The notes under the pieces are model-generated. The model was not told where the DNA came from. It was given only the letters and a program-made list of their open reading frames with translations, and made no database searches. Positions 11,342-22,506 of a stretch of 64,000 nucleotides of DNA are shown here, piece after piece; position 1 is the stretch's first letter, and each line of letters starts with the position of its first letter. This DNA comes from Blepharisma stoltei (lineage: Eukaryota > Ciliophora > Heterotrichea > Heterotrichida > Blepharismidae). Location of the stretch: contig CAJZBQ010000046.1 of assembly GCA_914767885.1 (NCBI GenBank), positions 310,001 through 374,000 of the forward strand, read 5' to 3'. The position numbers and the translations under genes are program-made.

Positions 11342-11385
11342 AAATTCCTGGGGATAGCGCGGAATACGCTATCCCCAGGGAATTT
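11342..11385. repeat. 44-bp hairpin
   Basis: Arms TGGGGATAGCG / CGCTATCCCCA extend outward as AAATTCC / GGGAATTT with one bulged base; loop CGGAATA. It lies only 11 bp beyond the previous hairpin. Role unknown. Confidence 0.7.
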
Positions 11386-11682
11386 TCTATATTATATAAG
11401 AGTAGTTAGATGTGTAAAACCATTCCGAGATCTTGCCATCCTTGACTACAATTGTATCCTACATAATCCTTACAGGTATTCGCATCTTCAGATGATTTTT
11501 TTCTTTCCATAGAAAAGAGAAGCTTGTCATTTAATTTATTTAAATTATGGAAACAATTCTTTCATTTCTTCAAAACCAATAATCAACAATAAAAAGCATT
11601 TCATCCAATTACCGCAAATTATAACTGTCCTTTTTCAAATGATAAATCTCTGAAATGAAAACTGTTATTAGATCTAAACAGT

Positions 11683-12783
11683 ATGGAAGGAAGGACGCTA
11701 GAAGTAGATGGCTCTTTATTCGAAGGTGGAGGACAAATTGTAAGAGTTTCTCTCTGCTTAGCCATTATAAAAGGAATTCCAGTTACTATTAGAAATATTC
11801 GTGCAGGAAGGCCAAATCCAGGACTAGCCAGATCCCATCTTTCTTCTGTAGAGCTTCTCAGAGATATCTGCAACGGTGAGCTTCGAGGGGGTCATTTAAG
11901 CTCAACAGAACTTACTTTAATCCCAGGCCCGATTAGTGGAGGAGTTTATAGTGTTGACTGTCACTCAGCAGGGAGTATCAGTTTAATTTTTCAAGCAATT
12001 CTTCCAGTTCTATATAAAACAAATTCAGAGGTGACTATTAAGGTATTATCTATTTAGGGTGGCACCGACGTTTCTCACTCTCCACCAACTCATTTTATTG
12101 AAAATGTGCTTCAGCCTATTCTTGCCCGAATTGGGGTAAATTTCGATTATTCAGTAAAAAGATTTGGGTTCTACCCAAGGGGTGGTGGGGAAGTTCTACT
12201 AAAAATTGAGCCATCAGAAAGTTTAGCAGGCATAGAAATAGTAGAAAGTGGAGGAAATCCACGATATTTTGGCGAACTTTTATATTGCCGAAACAGAAAA
12301 AGACGAAAAGGAGATATTGGAGACGATGAATATTTGAATAGAATAACAAAGGCAGCAAGTAAAGTTTATATAGAAAATGAACTTGGCATTTCTGGAGGTA
12401 GAATCAACGTAAGAGAAGCTGATGGGCTGAGTAGGTGTGTAGTTAATAATTTTTGGGCTGTAACTGAAAATGGCAATATTTTGCATAATTCAGATATTGA
12501 AAGCTTTAACTCAAAACAAAATCCAAAACCGGAAGAAACAGTTAGCAAAATTGCAAGTGAATTGGAAGATCAGGTTAATTCAGGGGCATGTGTAGACAAT
12601 TATTTGCAGGACCAGCTTTTGATATTTTTGTCAATGGCAAAGAGTCCTTCTGTAATTAAAATACACTCATTGACACAGCACTCTGTAGCTGTAATCAATT
12701 TAATCACACAAGTTGGGCTTGCTTCTATTAGTGTTGAAGGAAATATGATGAGAATTGAGCCACAAAATGAATTATCAGCATAA
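11683..12783 (+). CDS. RTCA: RNA 3'-terminal phosphate cyclase
   Basis: 361 aa from two exons (11683-12042, 12058-12783) split by a 15-nt intron GTATTATCTATTTAG; splicing gives ...TIK-GGTDVSHSPP, the family's GGT[DN] box. Also visible: N-terminal DGSLFEGGGQIVRVSLCLA, RAGRPNPGLARSH, FYPRGGGEV, and a C-terminal TQHSVAVI whose His fits the nucleotidyl-accepting histidine of active RtcA rather than the Rcl1 branch. The enzyme converts RNA 3'-phosphate to a 2',3'-cyclic phosphate using ATP via an adenylated enzyme. Length matches human RTCA (366). Confidence 0.94.
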
Positions 12784-13252
12784 TTTAAGGTTTTTATATA
12801 TAAGATTTATGTCATAATTTATTTTATTTATCAAATGCCTACTTCTGTTATTTTTTTAAAATAATTAAATAATATAGAAAAATAAAAGAAAAAGGTCACG
12901 CGAACAAAGGAATTTTCTATCATGCACGCTAAATAATAATATAGTTTTCAACACATATATAGTGCATAATCATTTTTATTACTATTTTTCAAATTATTTT
13001 ACTGCTATCAAAAATTAAATTTGCTATATCGAATACAAAATTTAATTTATAAAAAAGTTAAAAGATTCATTGCTCAATTCTGATTTAGTATGTCTTAAAA
13101 TCAATAAAATAAAGATATGAAACTATTCGTCAGCATTTATGAAAAATTCCTAATAAAAATGTTTTGCATTTCTATTCTCAATTATAATTAATCCCTGCAT
13201 ATTAAAAACAAATATATAGGATTCATCTTCTAAATAAAAGAATCTAAAACAA
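12784..13252. other. AT-rich intergenic spacer
   Basis: About 470 bp of AT-rich sequence between the cyclase stop and the P4-ATPase start; nothing recognisable. Confidence 0.5.
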
Positions 13253-16200
13253 ATGGAAAAATTCAGCTGAACCGATCAAAGGAATGTTATTTTAAAAGAA
13301 CACCCTAACTCTGAATTAGATGTCAACGGGATAGGACCAATTCATATTGCAGGGATGTCTAGCAAAGATACAAATTGATCTGCATATGATGAAAACTCCA
13401 GAAATATTCAGGTCGGAAGACCAGCACATTTTTCAGAATTCCCTCCAAATGAAATCCGAACATCCAAATACACAATTTTCACTTGAATCCCTAAAAGTTT
13501 ATTTATCCAATTCCGACGCATCTCAAATGTCTACTTTTTAATTATGTCAATCCTCGCTACTATGCCTTTTTCCCCAAAAAATCCATTTTCAATTGGGATT
13601 ACTTTTGCTGGTGTTCTTGTCTTTACAATGCTGAAAGAAGCCTATGAGGATTATTTCAGACATAAACAAGACAACATTGAAAATTCTAAAAAATTTGCGA
13701 CTTTTAACAGAGAGATTGCTCAAGTAATAGAAACTGAATGTAGAAATATAAAGGTAGGAGATATCGTAATTATTAAAGACGGAGAATTTTTCCCAGCAGA
13801 CCTTCTGCTTGTTTCTTCTAGTAACCCAAATGGTAAAGCGTATGTAAACACAATGAATTTAGACGGTGAAACAAATTTAAAAGAAAAAAGTGCCCATGAC
13901 ACTACAAAAAGGCTAAATATGATAAGTGATTTACCAGATTTATTTTTAGATATCAATTGTGATCATCCGTCATCATCTCTAGTCAAATGAAACTGCAGCA
14001 TAAAATTGCCTAATAATGAATGAGAGCCACTTGGAATGAAACAATTATTAATGAAAGGCTGCATCTTAAAAAACGTAGAATATATTTTTGGAGTTGTTAT
14101 ATATACTGGACATGAAACAAAAATTATGCTGAATAGCAAGCATCCTCCTAGTAAAATTAGCAATGTTTTGAAAAAAATGAATAAGATTTTATACTCGGTT
14201 TTTGCATTTCAAATATTTATATGCATACTATTTGCTGCTTTAACTCCCCATTAAATTGGAACAAAAACATCGGTAAATTTGCATTTTTTGGGTTTTTAAA
14301 CCCTCTTTAAATTAAAATAATTTTATTTTAATAGAAAAAATTTTATATGAAAATATTAAATTTATAAAATTTAGTTCTGACCTAATTTAATAGACAAAAT
14401 ACAAGTATAGCACAAAGCCTCATTTTTAGATCTCTGAGACAATCACTTTTAAACATTATAATTTTAAATTAAGGAAAAATTTGAAAGGTCAATTTTAGAA
14501 TTGACAAATAGGATGTATATAATGACATTTTTAAAATGAATTTTGACTTTTAGCTTTTTTTTGAATTTTAAACTAAGTTTTTCTTTGAAAGGCATTTTTC
14601 TTAAAAATCTATAGGGAGCACTCCTATAGAATGCATTAAAACAGTTTTCAAATTGATTTTTATTTAATTTTTCATAAAAATAAACTCAATTTATATATTT
14701 TTTAAAAAAATTTAAAAAATAGTTTTATAAAATTAGTTTTACTAATTTAATGTAAAAAGTGTTTTAGCATTCTATTTAAAAACAGTTTTCATACTTGATC
14801 GATTATTTTTTTTAATTACTTCTTCATAAAATAAATTAAAATTCAAAGTACTGTGCTTAATTTTTATTTTTTATGATTTTAAAAATTTTTTTAAATTGGA
14901 AAAGGATTTTCTTCCAATTCAAAGGGGTTGGAGTAAGTGTAAGTTGGCAAAATCATAACAGCAAGGATCATGTTTATCTAGAATTGGAGCATATATCTTA
15001 CTATACTAAATATATTGCATTTATTGCATATAGTACGAGTTGTACTGATCTTTTTCTAAGTTTTACATATTCAATCAAGAGCAAGATAATGCACATGCAG
15101 GAAATTTTATTATTAATATTTTAACATTCTGGATTTCTTATTCTCACTTGATCCCAATCTCACTTTATGTTGCTTTAGAAATTGTAAAATTAATGCTCTG
15201 TCATCTAATCAGTCAAGATCTCTCTATGTACTATGAGCCCGACAATAAACCTGCATTCTGCAGATCTTCAGATCTTGTAGAAGAACTTGGCCAAGTAGAA
15301 TTTATATTTTCCGATAAAACAGGAACTTTAACCTGCAACATGATGGAATTTCGAAAATGCATGATAAATTATATAGTTTATGGGACCAATTCATCTGTAT
15401 TTGGAGAAGAAGATACTCGGCCTCACGAAATTCTTCAAGATGCTACAAACCAAGAACATTTAAATTTTCTCAATTTTTTCAGGCTGATTACTGCATGCCA
15501 TACTGTATTTCCAGTAAAAGATATAAATGATCCAGATATGGTCGAGTTTCATGCAATGTCCCCTGATGAATTAGCACTAGTAGAATGTGCATCTTCAATG
15601 AATATCAAGCTAAATGAAAGAAATAATAAATCCTTGGTGATATCAGTGCTTGGAGAACCTGAGTTATGAAATGTCGTTGTAGAAATCCCATTTAACTCAG
15701 ATAGAAAAAGAATGTCTGTGATCGTTGAAGATCCTCAATCAAAAGAATTGATATTAATGACAAAAGGGGCAGACTCTGTGATGCTCAATTTGCTTAATTC
15801 GTCTGCAGATAAACCTAAAATCGAAAAATGCTTGCATGATTTTGCAGTGGATGGGCTGAGAATTTTAGTTATGGGGCAAAGAAAAGTGAATGAAAATGAG
15901 TTTGATGAATGATATAGGGAATGAAGAAGCGTGGAATTATGTATTTCTTCTGATAAAGAGCAAAGGCTAGATAGCCTTGCAGAACTAATTGAGAGGGATT
16001 TAGACTTCATAGGCTGCTCAGCAATTGAAGATAAGCTGCAAGACGAAGTCCCTAGCTCAATACAACTATTAATTGAAGCAGGCATCAGAGTTTGGGTCTT
16101 AACAGGTGATAAAGAAGAAACTGCTATAGAAATCGGCAAATCTTGCAATTTGATTCAAGAAAACATGGACCTCTTCCTCCTTTCTTCTACATCTTATCCA

Positions 16201-17406
16201 GAATTGAAAAGAAAGCTCGAAGAAATCGACCAAAATTATAATTTAGAAGCTCAAAGCTATGCCCAGCTCAATCAAATGAAATCATTAATGGCTTCTAAAA
16301 TGGGAGTAGTCATTAATGGGCTTACTCTCAGTTGAATATTTGATGATCCTGATAAAAGGCTTGAAAGGCTTTTTTTTAAAATAGGCTATTTATCTAACTC
16401 CTGCATATGCTGCAGAGTTTCTCCTGCTCAAAAAATGCAGCTTGTGCAGCTTGCTAAAAGAAATGGAGACTGAATCACACTTTCGATTGGAGATGGAGCT
16501 AATGATGTAAGTATGATACAAGAAGCTCATATTGGTGTTGGAATTGCAGGAAAAGAAGGCACTCAAGCGGTGCAAGCAGCAGATTTTTCATTCAGCCAAT
16601 TTCGATTTATTACACAGCTACTACTAGTTCATGGACGATGGGCCTATAGAAGGGTTTCTTGGTTTATTTGTTATTATTTTTATAAAAATTTCGCTGTTGT
16701 TTTTACAGAAATTTGGTTTGTCTTTTTTAATGGGTTTAGTGCCCAGATCTTCTTCCTGGATTGGCTACCACTATTATATAATGCTATGTGAACAAGCTGG
16801 CCCTGCATTATAACGTATGCTTTTGAGCAAGATTTAAATGCGAAAAATTCAATAAAATACCCAATTGCTTATAAGGCAGGACATATATGTGCATATTTTA
16901 CTATAAAAAAATTTTGATTATGGATTTGTTTAGCGATTTGGCATGGAGCTTTAATTTATTGGATGTCTGTATATGCAATGTCTGGAGTTGTGGATAAAGA
17001 TGGGCAAACCACTGGAATGTGGTGGTGCTCTACATTGGCATTTACAATAATTATTCATTTGGTAGTATTAAAATTATTCTTGGAAAGCATATTTTGGACG
17101 AAATTTAGCATGTAATTTTTATTTAGACTGGTTGTGGTGGGAAGCTTGATATTGTATTATAATTCTATCATTATTTTAAATACTGCAGCAATGGGTGATG
17201 TATTTCAGCCAGAAATACCATATGTATTTTTCAATATTTTGTCAGTTGGGAAATCATGGATAGTCATTATTATAGGTCCTTTAATTGCATTAATTCCTGA
17301 TTTCTGCATTGCGGCTGGAAAGTTTTTATATTGGCCAAGTCCAGTTGATTCTCTTATGAAATATGTAAAATATCAAAGACTTGCAAATGTGGATGGTAAT
17401 AGCTAA
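13253..17406 (+). CDS. P4-type ATPase (phospholipid flippase)
   Basis: 1136 aa after removing two IESs (14241-14933, 693 bp; 14999-15033, 35 bp) and a 15-nt intron (17112-17126); the sum is an exact multiple of three. Motifs: N-terminal [32 protein letters not shown] (DGET); [13 protein letters not shown] in TM4; phosphorylation site [19 protein letters not shown]-like [34 protein letters not shown]. The C-terminal membrane block ends ...[11 protein letters not shown]. Many Trp are TGA. Flippases move aminophospholipids to the cytosolic leaflet, usually with a CDC50 subunit (not seen here). Start ATG 13253 gives about 80 residues before the P4 core. Unexcised, the first IES stops the frame right after the second membrane helix. 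Confidence 0.95.
14241..14935. mobile_element. 693-bp IES in the flippase gene (family C)
   Basis: TA-bounded with inverted ends: TAACTCCCCATTAAATTGGAA at the left and TTCCAATTCAAAGGGGTTGGAGTA at the right. Interior is very AT-rich. Removal joins GCT GCT T-TA-AGT GTA in the P4-ATPase frame. Confidence 0.9.
14999..15035. mobile_element. 35-bp micro-IES in the flippase gene
   Basis: TA-bounded with perfect 7-bp inverted ends TACTATA ... TATAGTA. Removing 35 bp shifts the frame from a dead end into [16 protein letters not shown] and on to the conserved TM3-TM4 region. The two flanking exons are in different phases, so removal (or an equivalent indel) is required. Confidence 0.85.
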
Positions 17407-17572
17407 TTACAAACTACAAATATAAAGATTATAATATTAATATTTATTTTAATATTTATTTTAATAATACCAAAAAATCAATTTATTACAAAATTGAAAT
17501 TATTATTTTTATTCAATAAGAGAATAGAAAATTCATATTTAATATCAGCAAAAATTTAAATTTATTAATATA

Positions 17573-19033
17573 ATGACTCACGACGAAGATTATGACTATC
17601 TTTACAAAATAGTGCTAGTAGGCGACACAAATGTAGGGAAAACCAATTTAGTATCTCGCTACATCAAAAACTCTCTCCCAAAAAATTCCAATCCTACCAT
17701 TGGAGTCGAATTTGCTACTCGTGTAGTGTCTCTCCCATCTGGAGTCACCATCAAAGCTCAAATATGGGACACAGCTGGTCAAGAAAGATATCATGCAATC
17801 GTATCAGCCCATTACAGAAGAGCAATTGGTGCTCTTTTAGTTTACGACGTAACAAATTCTAAATCCTTTGAAAATGCTCAAAAATGAATACAAGAGCTTA
17901 AATCCAAAGCGGTTTCTTCATATGACACCTATTTTTTTCCCTATTTTTTTGACCTATTTTTTTGACCTATTATTTTGACCTATGTTTTGGGCTTTTTTTG
18001 CGTATTTTTTTTGCTAAAAATTTTATAATTTAACTTTTGTCAAAGCAAATTGACCAAAAAAGTTCAAAAATTTTAACTCCCCCCCATCCCTAAAAATTGG
18101 GGAAATTAACCCCCATCCTTGATCGAACGATTTTCATATCATGCAAATTTTTATATATATAAAAATATATTAGTTATCAAAAGCTTAGGAAGATGCACCT
18201 AATGAAGTTGTTCTCAGAGACTTTGAGACGAAAAAAAGCTTTGGAATCAACCATACGAAGTGGTTTAGTCATCAACCTGGGCTTAAAAACTTAATAATCT
18301 AATAAAATATAGATTCTTTAAAATTTTTTAAAAAAAATTTAATTTAATAAGAAACAAATTAAAATTTATACAGTTTAAAGGGGTAACTAATAAATCAAAA
18401 TATTAAAAATTGGTATTTTTTTATAAAATTAATTCAATTTTTTGCTGTAAAAATAATTATTAAATTTCTTAACCCTCTTATTTAAAAGTAAATAAAAACA
18501 ATATATATATATTTTTTTATTTATATATAAAAATTTTTTTCCCAAAAAATTTTTTTTAACCCCCATCCTTGATCGAACGATGGCGAGTCGTTCGATCAAG
18601 GATGGGGGGGGGGGGAGTAAGGAAAAAATAAATAGATCAAAAAAAATAGGCTATAAAAAAGGCCAAAATAAATATGCCCAAAAAAATAGTTAAATTCGGC
18701 AAAAAAACCTTATCGCTATGAAATAATCGTCATGTAAAGACATGATCCAAAGCAGAGCCTGATATCGTCATAATGCTTGTCGGTAACAAGATAGATTTAA
18801 CAGACAGGAGTCCAGATCTCAAGCAAGTATCTACAGACCAAGCTAAAAGGTTCGCTCAATCAGAAGGTCTTCTCCACATTGAGACCTCAGCCTTAACTTC
18901 TGTCCGAGTTAGAGAAGCTTTTGAGTTTTTATTAGAAGAAATAAATAAGTCTAAGAACCAAGGGATATCTAAAGATTCTAATGATCATATTCGACCTATC
19001 GGCCCTGGCGAAACCAAAAAATCATGTTGCTAG
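17573..19033 (+). CDS. Rab11-like small GTPase, split by an insertion
   Basis: 205 aa after removing an 843-bp insertion (one of two ATCCAAAGC repeats plus insert). G1 GDTNVGKT, switch [11 protein letters not shown]3 [10 protein letters not shown]4 GNKIDL, G5 ETSAL, and a C-terminal CC prenylation motif are all present. The spacing between IQEL and IVIMLVGNK is 7 residues, as in RAB11A, only if the join is made at the direct repeat ([13 protein letters not shown]). TGA codes the Trp of KWIQEL. Rab11 proteins govern recycling-endosome and contractile-vacuole traffic; the subfamily call rests on the N-terminus [13 protein letters not shown] and [14 protein letters not shown]. Confidence 0.92.
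17902..18753. mobile_element. 843-bp insertion in Rab exon, 9-bp direct repeats
   Basis: Flanked by ATCCAAAGC at 17902-17910 and 18745-18753. Just inside, the ends are imperfect inverted repeats (GGTTTCTTCATATGAC versus the complement of the right end, CATGTCTTTACATGAC; 11 of 16 match), then CCTATTTTTTT-type repeats mirrored on the right by AAAAAATAGG. A 9-bp duplication with inverted ends is what Mutator-like elements produce; no transposase frame is present. A family B MITE sits inside (18074-18619). Confidence 0.75.
18074..18619. mobile_element. Nested MITE, family B, within the Rab insertion
   Basis: TA-bounded; left TAACTCCCCCCCATCC, right GGGGGGGGGGGGAGTA. Contains CCCCCATCCTTGATCGAACGA twice (about 18110-18130 and 18561-18581) plus an inverted copy (about 18588-18608); the last two form a tight hairpin. 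Confidence 0.7.
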
Positions 19034-19084
19034 CGGGATCAGTAGAGTAATATAATACATATAATTTTAAAGAAATATTATTTT

Positions 19085-21729
19085 ATGTCATTTAGATCAG
19101 TTAGATCCATTTCTTATAGAGCTCCTAAATCTCCAAACACCGAGTTCACTATCGTCGCAATGGCTCCAAAAGGTGGAATCTCAGACAATTCTGCGTTGAA
19201 GAAGCTTAAAGCTAGCCAAGAACTCGAAAAAAACACATGACAAGGCATCTCTGTAGAAACTGTTGGAAAACCCGGACAAGGTTTGCATGCACAGAGAGGA
19301 ACATCTACGAAATTTTTGAAATCGCATGAAGTCTTATGTAGACAAAAGCTTGATGAATTTAAAAAAGAAAAAGACCATAGACCATTATTAGTATTATTTA
19401 TGCCAGTGAGTGACCATCAGTTAGTTAAAAGTGCTCTACCTCAAAATTCGTACTCCAAAGGGAACTTTTTGCAGCCTCACGAATTGCTATATAAAATATA
19501 TAAAACTGATGCGAAACTTGTAAGATCTATATTTGAAGCATCAGGATTATATTATACAGACTCTCACGATTGAAATATTATGTGGATAGGATCAAGTGCC
19601 AAACCATATTTATACGAAGGATTAAATGAGTATCAAAGAATCAGCCATTTTCCCAATTCTTTTGAATTAACAAGAAAAGACAGGATGTGCGCAAACATTG
19701 TCGCAATGCAGAAAAAATTCGGAAAAGAAGCTTTTGATTTTATTCCTGATACTTTTATTCTCCCAGACGAATATTCAGATTTCTACAATCATTTTTACCG
19801 AAATAAAAGCTCACAATGAATATTAAAACCCTCTGCAAGCTCAAGAGGTCGAGGAATTTATCTGATAGAAAGCATTGATGACGTCCCCACTGACGAATCT
19901 TGCATTATTTCTCAATATATCCAGAATCCACTCCTTATTAATGGCTTAAAATTCGATATCAGACTTTATGTGTTAATTACAAGTATTGAGCCATTAAAAA
20001 TCTACATATATGAAGAAGGGCTTGCAAGATTTGCAAGCGAGCCTTATACGGCTGGGAACAAAAGCAACCATTTTATCCACCTCACAAATTACAGTGTCAA
20101 CAAAAATAATAATAAATTTGTACAAAATAATGACTGAAGGCAAGATGATGTCGGGCATAAATGAAGTCTGCATGCGCTGATGAAGCATTTAGAAGGCATT
20201 GGGGTCGACACTGATTTAATGTGAAATAGAATTTATGATTTAATTGTAAAAGCTTTGATCTCAGTTGAGGAAATTATTATTGATAACAGCAGGAAACTTG
20301 GGGTACATCGAAATAATTGTTTTGATTTATTTGGGTTTGACGTTTTAATTGACTCAAATTTGAAGCCATGGCTGCTTGAGGTAAACCTCACTCCATCATT
20401 GGCTACAGATGCACCTTTAGATTTGCATATTAAAGGAAATTTAATAGCTGACACTTTTAATTTGATAGGCTTAAGAGCTTACAACAGGAAAAAGGAATGC
20501 CCAAGTAAATTAAGGTCGAGAATAAGGTTTAAGCAAAACCAATGCTTTGGTGTCCAAACAAGAGGGTTAAGCAGCCAGTCAAATAGAATCCAATCTCCTG
20601 ATATCAATAAAAGAGAAATAAATAAAAAATCCAAACTGAAAGAAATTTTAAAAGAAACTTTAGAAGAATGAGATAGGAGAGGAGGATTTTTAAGAATTTA
20701 TCCATCAAAAGACTCTGATGCTTACGATCAATTTTTTGGTACAGTAAGACCTATAAATAAAGCTTTGTATAAGGCTCTTTATAAAGAATTTTCTGCTCCA
20801 GATATCCCAATATCAACGTCAGCTAAAAATTTGGATCGTCCTAAAACATCATTAGTAAAAAGCAATACTTTTATGGAGCAAAGCAGCAAGATAATTTTTA
20901 ATGAGCAAGCTTTAGATGTGTCGAATTCTCCTCCAAATAAAAATATAAATACTATTGCAGACCATACTACTTTGGTTAGATCAAAAACCCATATCCCAGA
21001 GACTCTTTCATTTTATTCATATCCTAACAAACAAAGTCAAAAGGATAATATAACAATTACTGGTGATGACATATTGATTTGCTATGTTTCACGGATTATT
21101 GAACTTATAAGACCGCTTTCTGAAGAAAAGCTTAATCTCTTATATAAGAAATATTTTTTTTCTATTTTTTAAATTTTGCCTTGTGCAATTATTCTAAATT
21201 TTTAAAATTAAGAGCTAGAAAAACATGGAAAAAATCAATTGAAAAATTTATCTGCCACAACACGTGGGAAAATTCTGAAATTAATGCAGCATGAAGTCTA
21301 TGCCAAAAACTAGAAAGCAGGCTACTTGAAATGAAAGAATTAAAGAGAAAAACCATTTTCCGAGCATCTTCACCTCAAGAGCATCCTGAAGCTGAAATGC
21401 TTGAAGATATCAGAGCTCACACAATCGAGAAATACTCAGTCACCCAAATGGAAGGAATCTTAAAAAGCTCACCCCTAAAGCTCGTTTCTTGCATCGTTGG
21501 AAGAGAACGAGGGCTCCTCAGTGATATCACCAGCAGCCTTTCAAAAATAAAAACACAAGATGGCTTTTACGCAGAAGCAGAATCAGACGGCGAAAACTTT
21601 TCAAAATGCCTCGAAATCCTAAACTCCCACTCAAAGCCTCCCTCAACAAAAGGCTTATTTTCAATCCACCGCAAGTCTTCTCTTCCTTATGCCCGTCCTC
21701 ATACAACAAGTAAATTTAGAGTAGTATAA
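19085..21729 (+). CDS. Tubulin tyrosine ligase-like (TTLL) glutamylase/glycylase
   Basis: About 877-880 aa. The TTL domain spans residues ~150-480: WILKPSASSRGRGIYL, QYIQNPLLINGLKFDIRLYVL, EEGLARFASEPY, HLTNYSVNKNN, FDLFGFDVLIDSNLKPWLLEVN; these hold the ATP-grasp ligands. TTLL enzymes add Glu or Gly side chains to tubulin in axonemes and cortex. A long C-terminal tail follows. The frame breaks once near 21152-21171 (two T homopolymers); continuing two phases over gives KLRARKTWKKSIEKF...TWENSEINAAW and then the tail. This may be a homopolymer assembly error or an 11-nt TA-to-TA deletion; I cannot tell which. Start ATG 19085 is the first in the frame. Confidence 0.88.
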
Positions 21730-21776
21730 AATTCTGCATTTAATAAAATGATTCTTAAGCTTAAGAATATAGGGGT

Positions 21777-22313
21777 TTATAAATCCCCTCCATCCTCCAC
21801 AAACTTTTCCCAGCGTCTTCTGACATAGTCTTGGTCGCTTTCTTTGACATCATGATTCATATCAGTTGGATATCTGTTTCTTGGGTCAACATAAAGACGT
21901 CTTCCAAGGGCTTTAGTGGAGTGCTCTTCAGGCTGCCAAAATGGGTATCTCGTTCTAGGGTCATTCTTTTTATTTAACAGCTTCCTTAAGCATCCTTTAT
22001 ATAGAAATCTCTCTTCTTCGCATTCCCAAAGCTTTTCTTTTACGCTTTCTGAGAGTGGCTTCATCCAGGTAAAAGCTCTGTCCATTACAGGTCCTATTTC
22101 AGCTGTTTCGTCGTCTAAAAGATCTGGTCTTAGCTTCCCGTCAGTTAGGAGACGAGGCCACATGGTTGGCCAATTTGGATGAAAGACTTCCATATTGCGA
22201 GGGACTGCGTCAACTAAGCACTCTTCGTAAGCAATCATGTAATCCATGCACGGAGTAGTATCGTGGACCGGAGGCACCGTGATTGGTACATTCCAATTGT
22301 AAATGCTTGACAT
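21777..22313 (-). CDS. Twin CX9C protein, probably mitochondrial
   Basis: 178 aa. Two CX9C motifs are visible: CMDYMIAYEEC (residues ~22-32) and CEEERFLYKGC (~96-106). Twin CX9C proteins are imported into the intermembrane space by Mia40; many are respiratory-complex subunits or assembly factors. The spacing between motifs here (~63 residues) is longer than in small CHCH proteins, closer to CHCH-like complex I subunits. Rich in Arg/Trp/Pro, no membrane segment. The specific subunit is not recognised. It is convergent with TTLL (47 bp apart). Confidence 0.7.
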   Translation of the reverse strand: MSSIYNWNVPITVPPVHDTTPCMDYMIAYEECLVDAVPRNMEVFHPNWPTMWPRLLTDGKLRPDLLDDETAEIGPVMDRAFTWMKPLSESVKEKLWECEEERFLYKGCLRKLLNKKNDPRTRYPFWQPEEHSTKALGRRLYVDPRNRYPTDMNHDVKESDQDYVRRRWEKFVEDGGDL

Positions 22314-22323
22314 TTAATGTATT

Positions 22324-22506
22324 ATGACACTCGTGACTAATATTCAATCTGGGAGAATAAAAGATATTTTAATGTCCCAAGAAATGAGGGCTGGGATATT
22401 AGATTATGGGGAAAGAGCTAGATTTGTAGGAAGGGAAAAGGAAAGAGGATTAAAGAAAACAGGTTTTGGGTTAATTATTAGTTCAAAACGTTTAAAATCC
22501 GATTAA
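22324..22506 (+). CDS. Possible small basic protein
   Basis: 60 aa from ATG 22324. It starts only 10 bp from the divergent start of the CX9C gene and overlaps the 3' end of the Spc25-like gene by 29 bp on the opposite strand. Sequence is Arg/Lys/Gly-rich with no motif. It could be a chance frame; the spacing leaves no room for two separate promoters. Confidence 0.3.
   Translation: MTLVTNIQSGRIKDILMSQEMRAGILDYGERARFVGREKERGLKKTGFGLIISSKRLKSD

Larger units (their letters stand above)
10758..11682. other. 925-bp spacer with SINE-like patch and two hairpins
   Basis: No gene. Holds a SINE-like patch (about 10885-11240) and two strong palindromes (11257-11330, 11342-11385); the rest is AT-rich. 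Confidence 0.6.

Noticed and set aside
11257-11385. Reading the hairpins as bacterial terminators
   Set aside because: The genome is eukaryotic, there is no U-tract pattern and the gene they precede is on the same strand downstream.
13347-13541. Plus-strand frame inside the flippase N-terminus
   Set aside because: Out of phase with the P4-ATPase, whose conserved motif [15 protein letters not shown] lies on the other frame once TGA is Trp.
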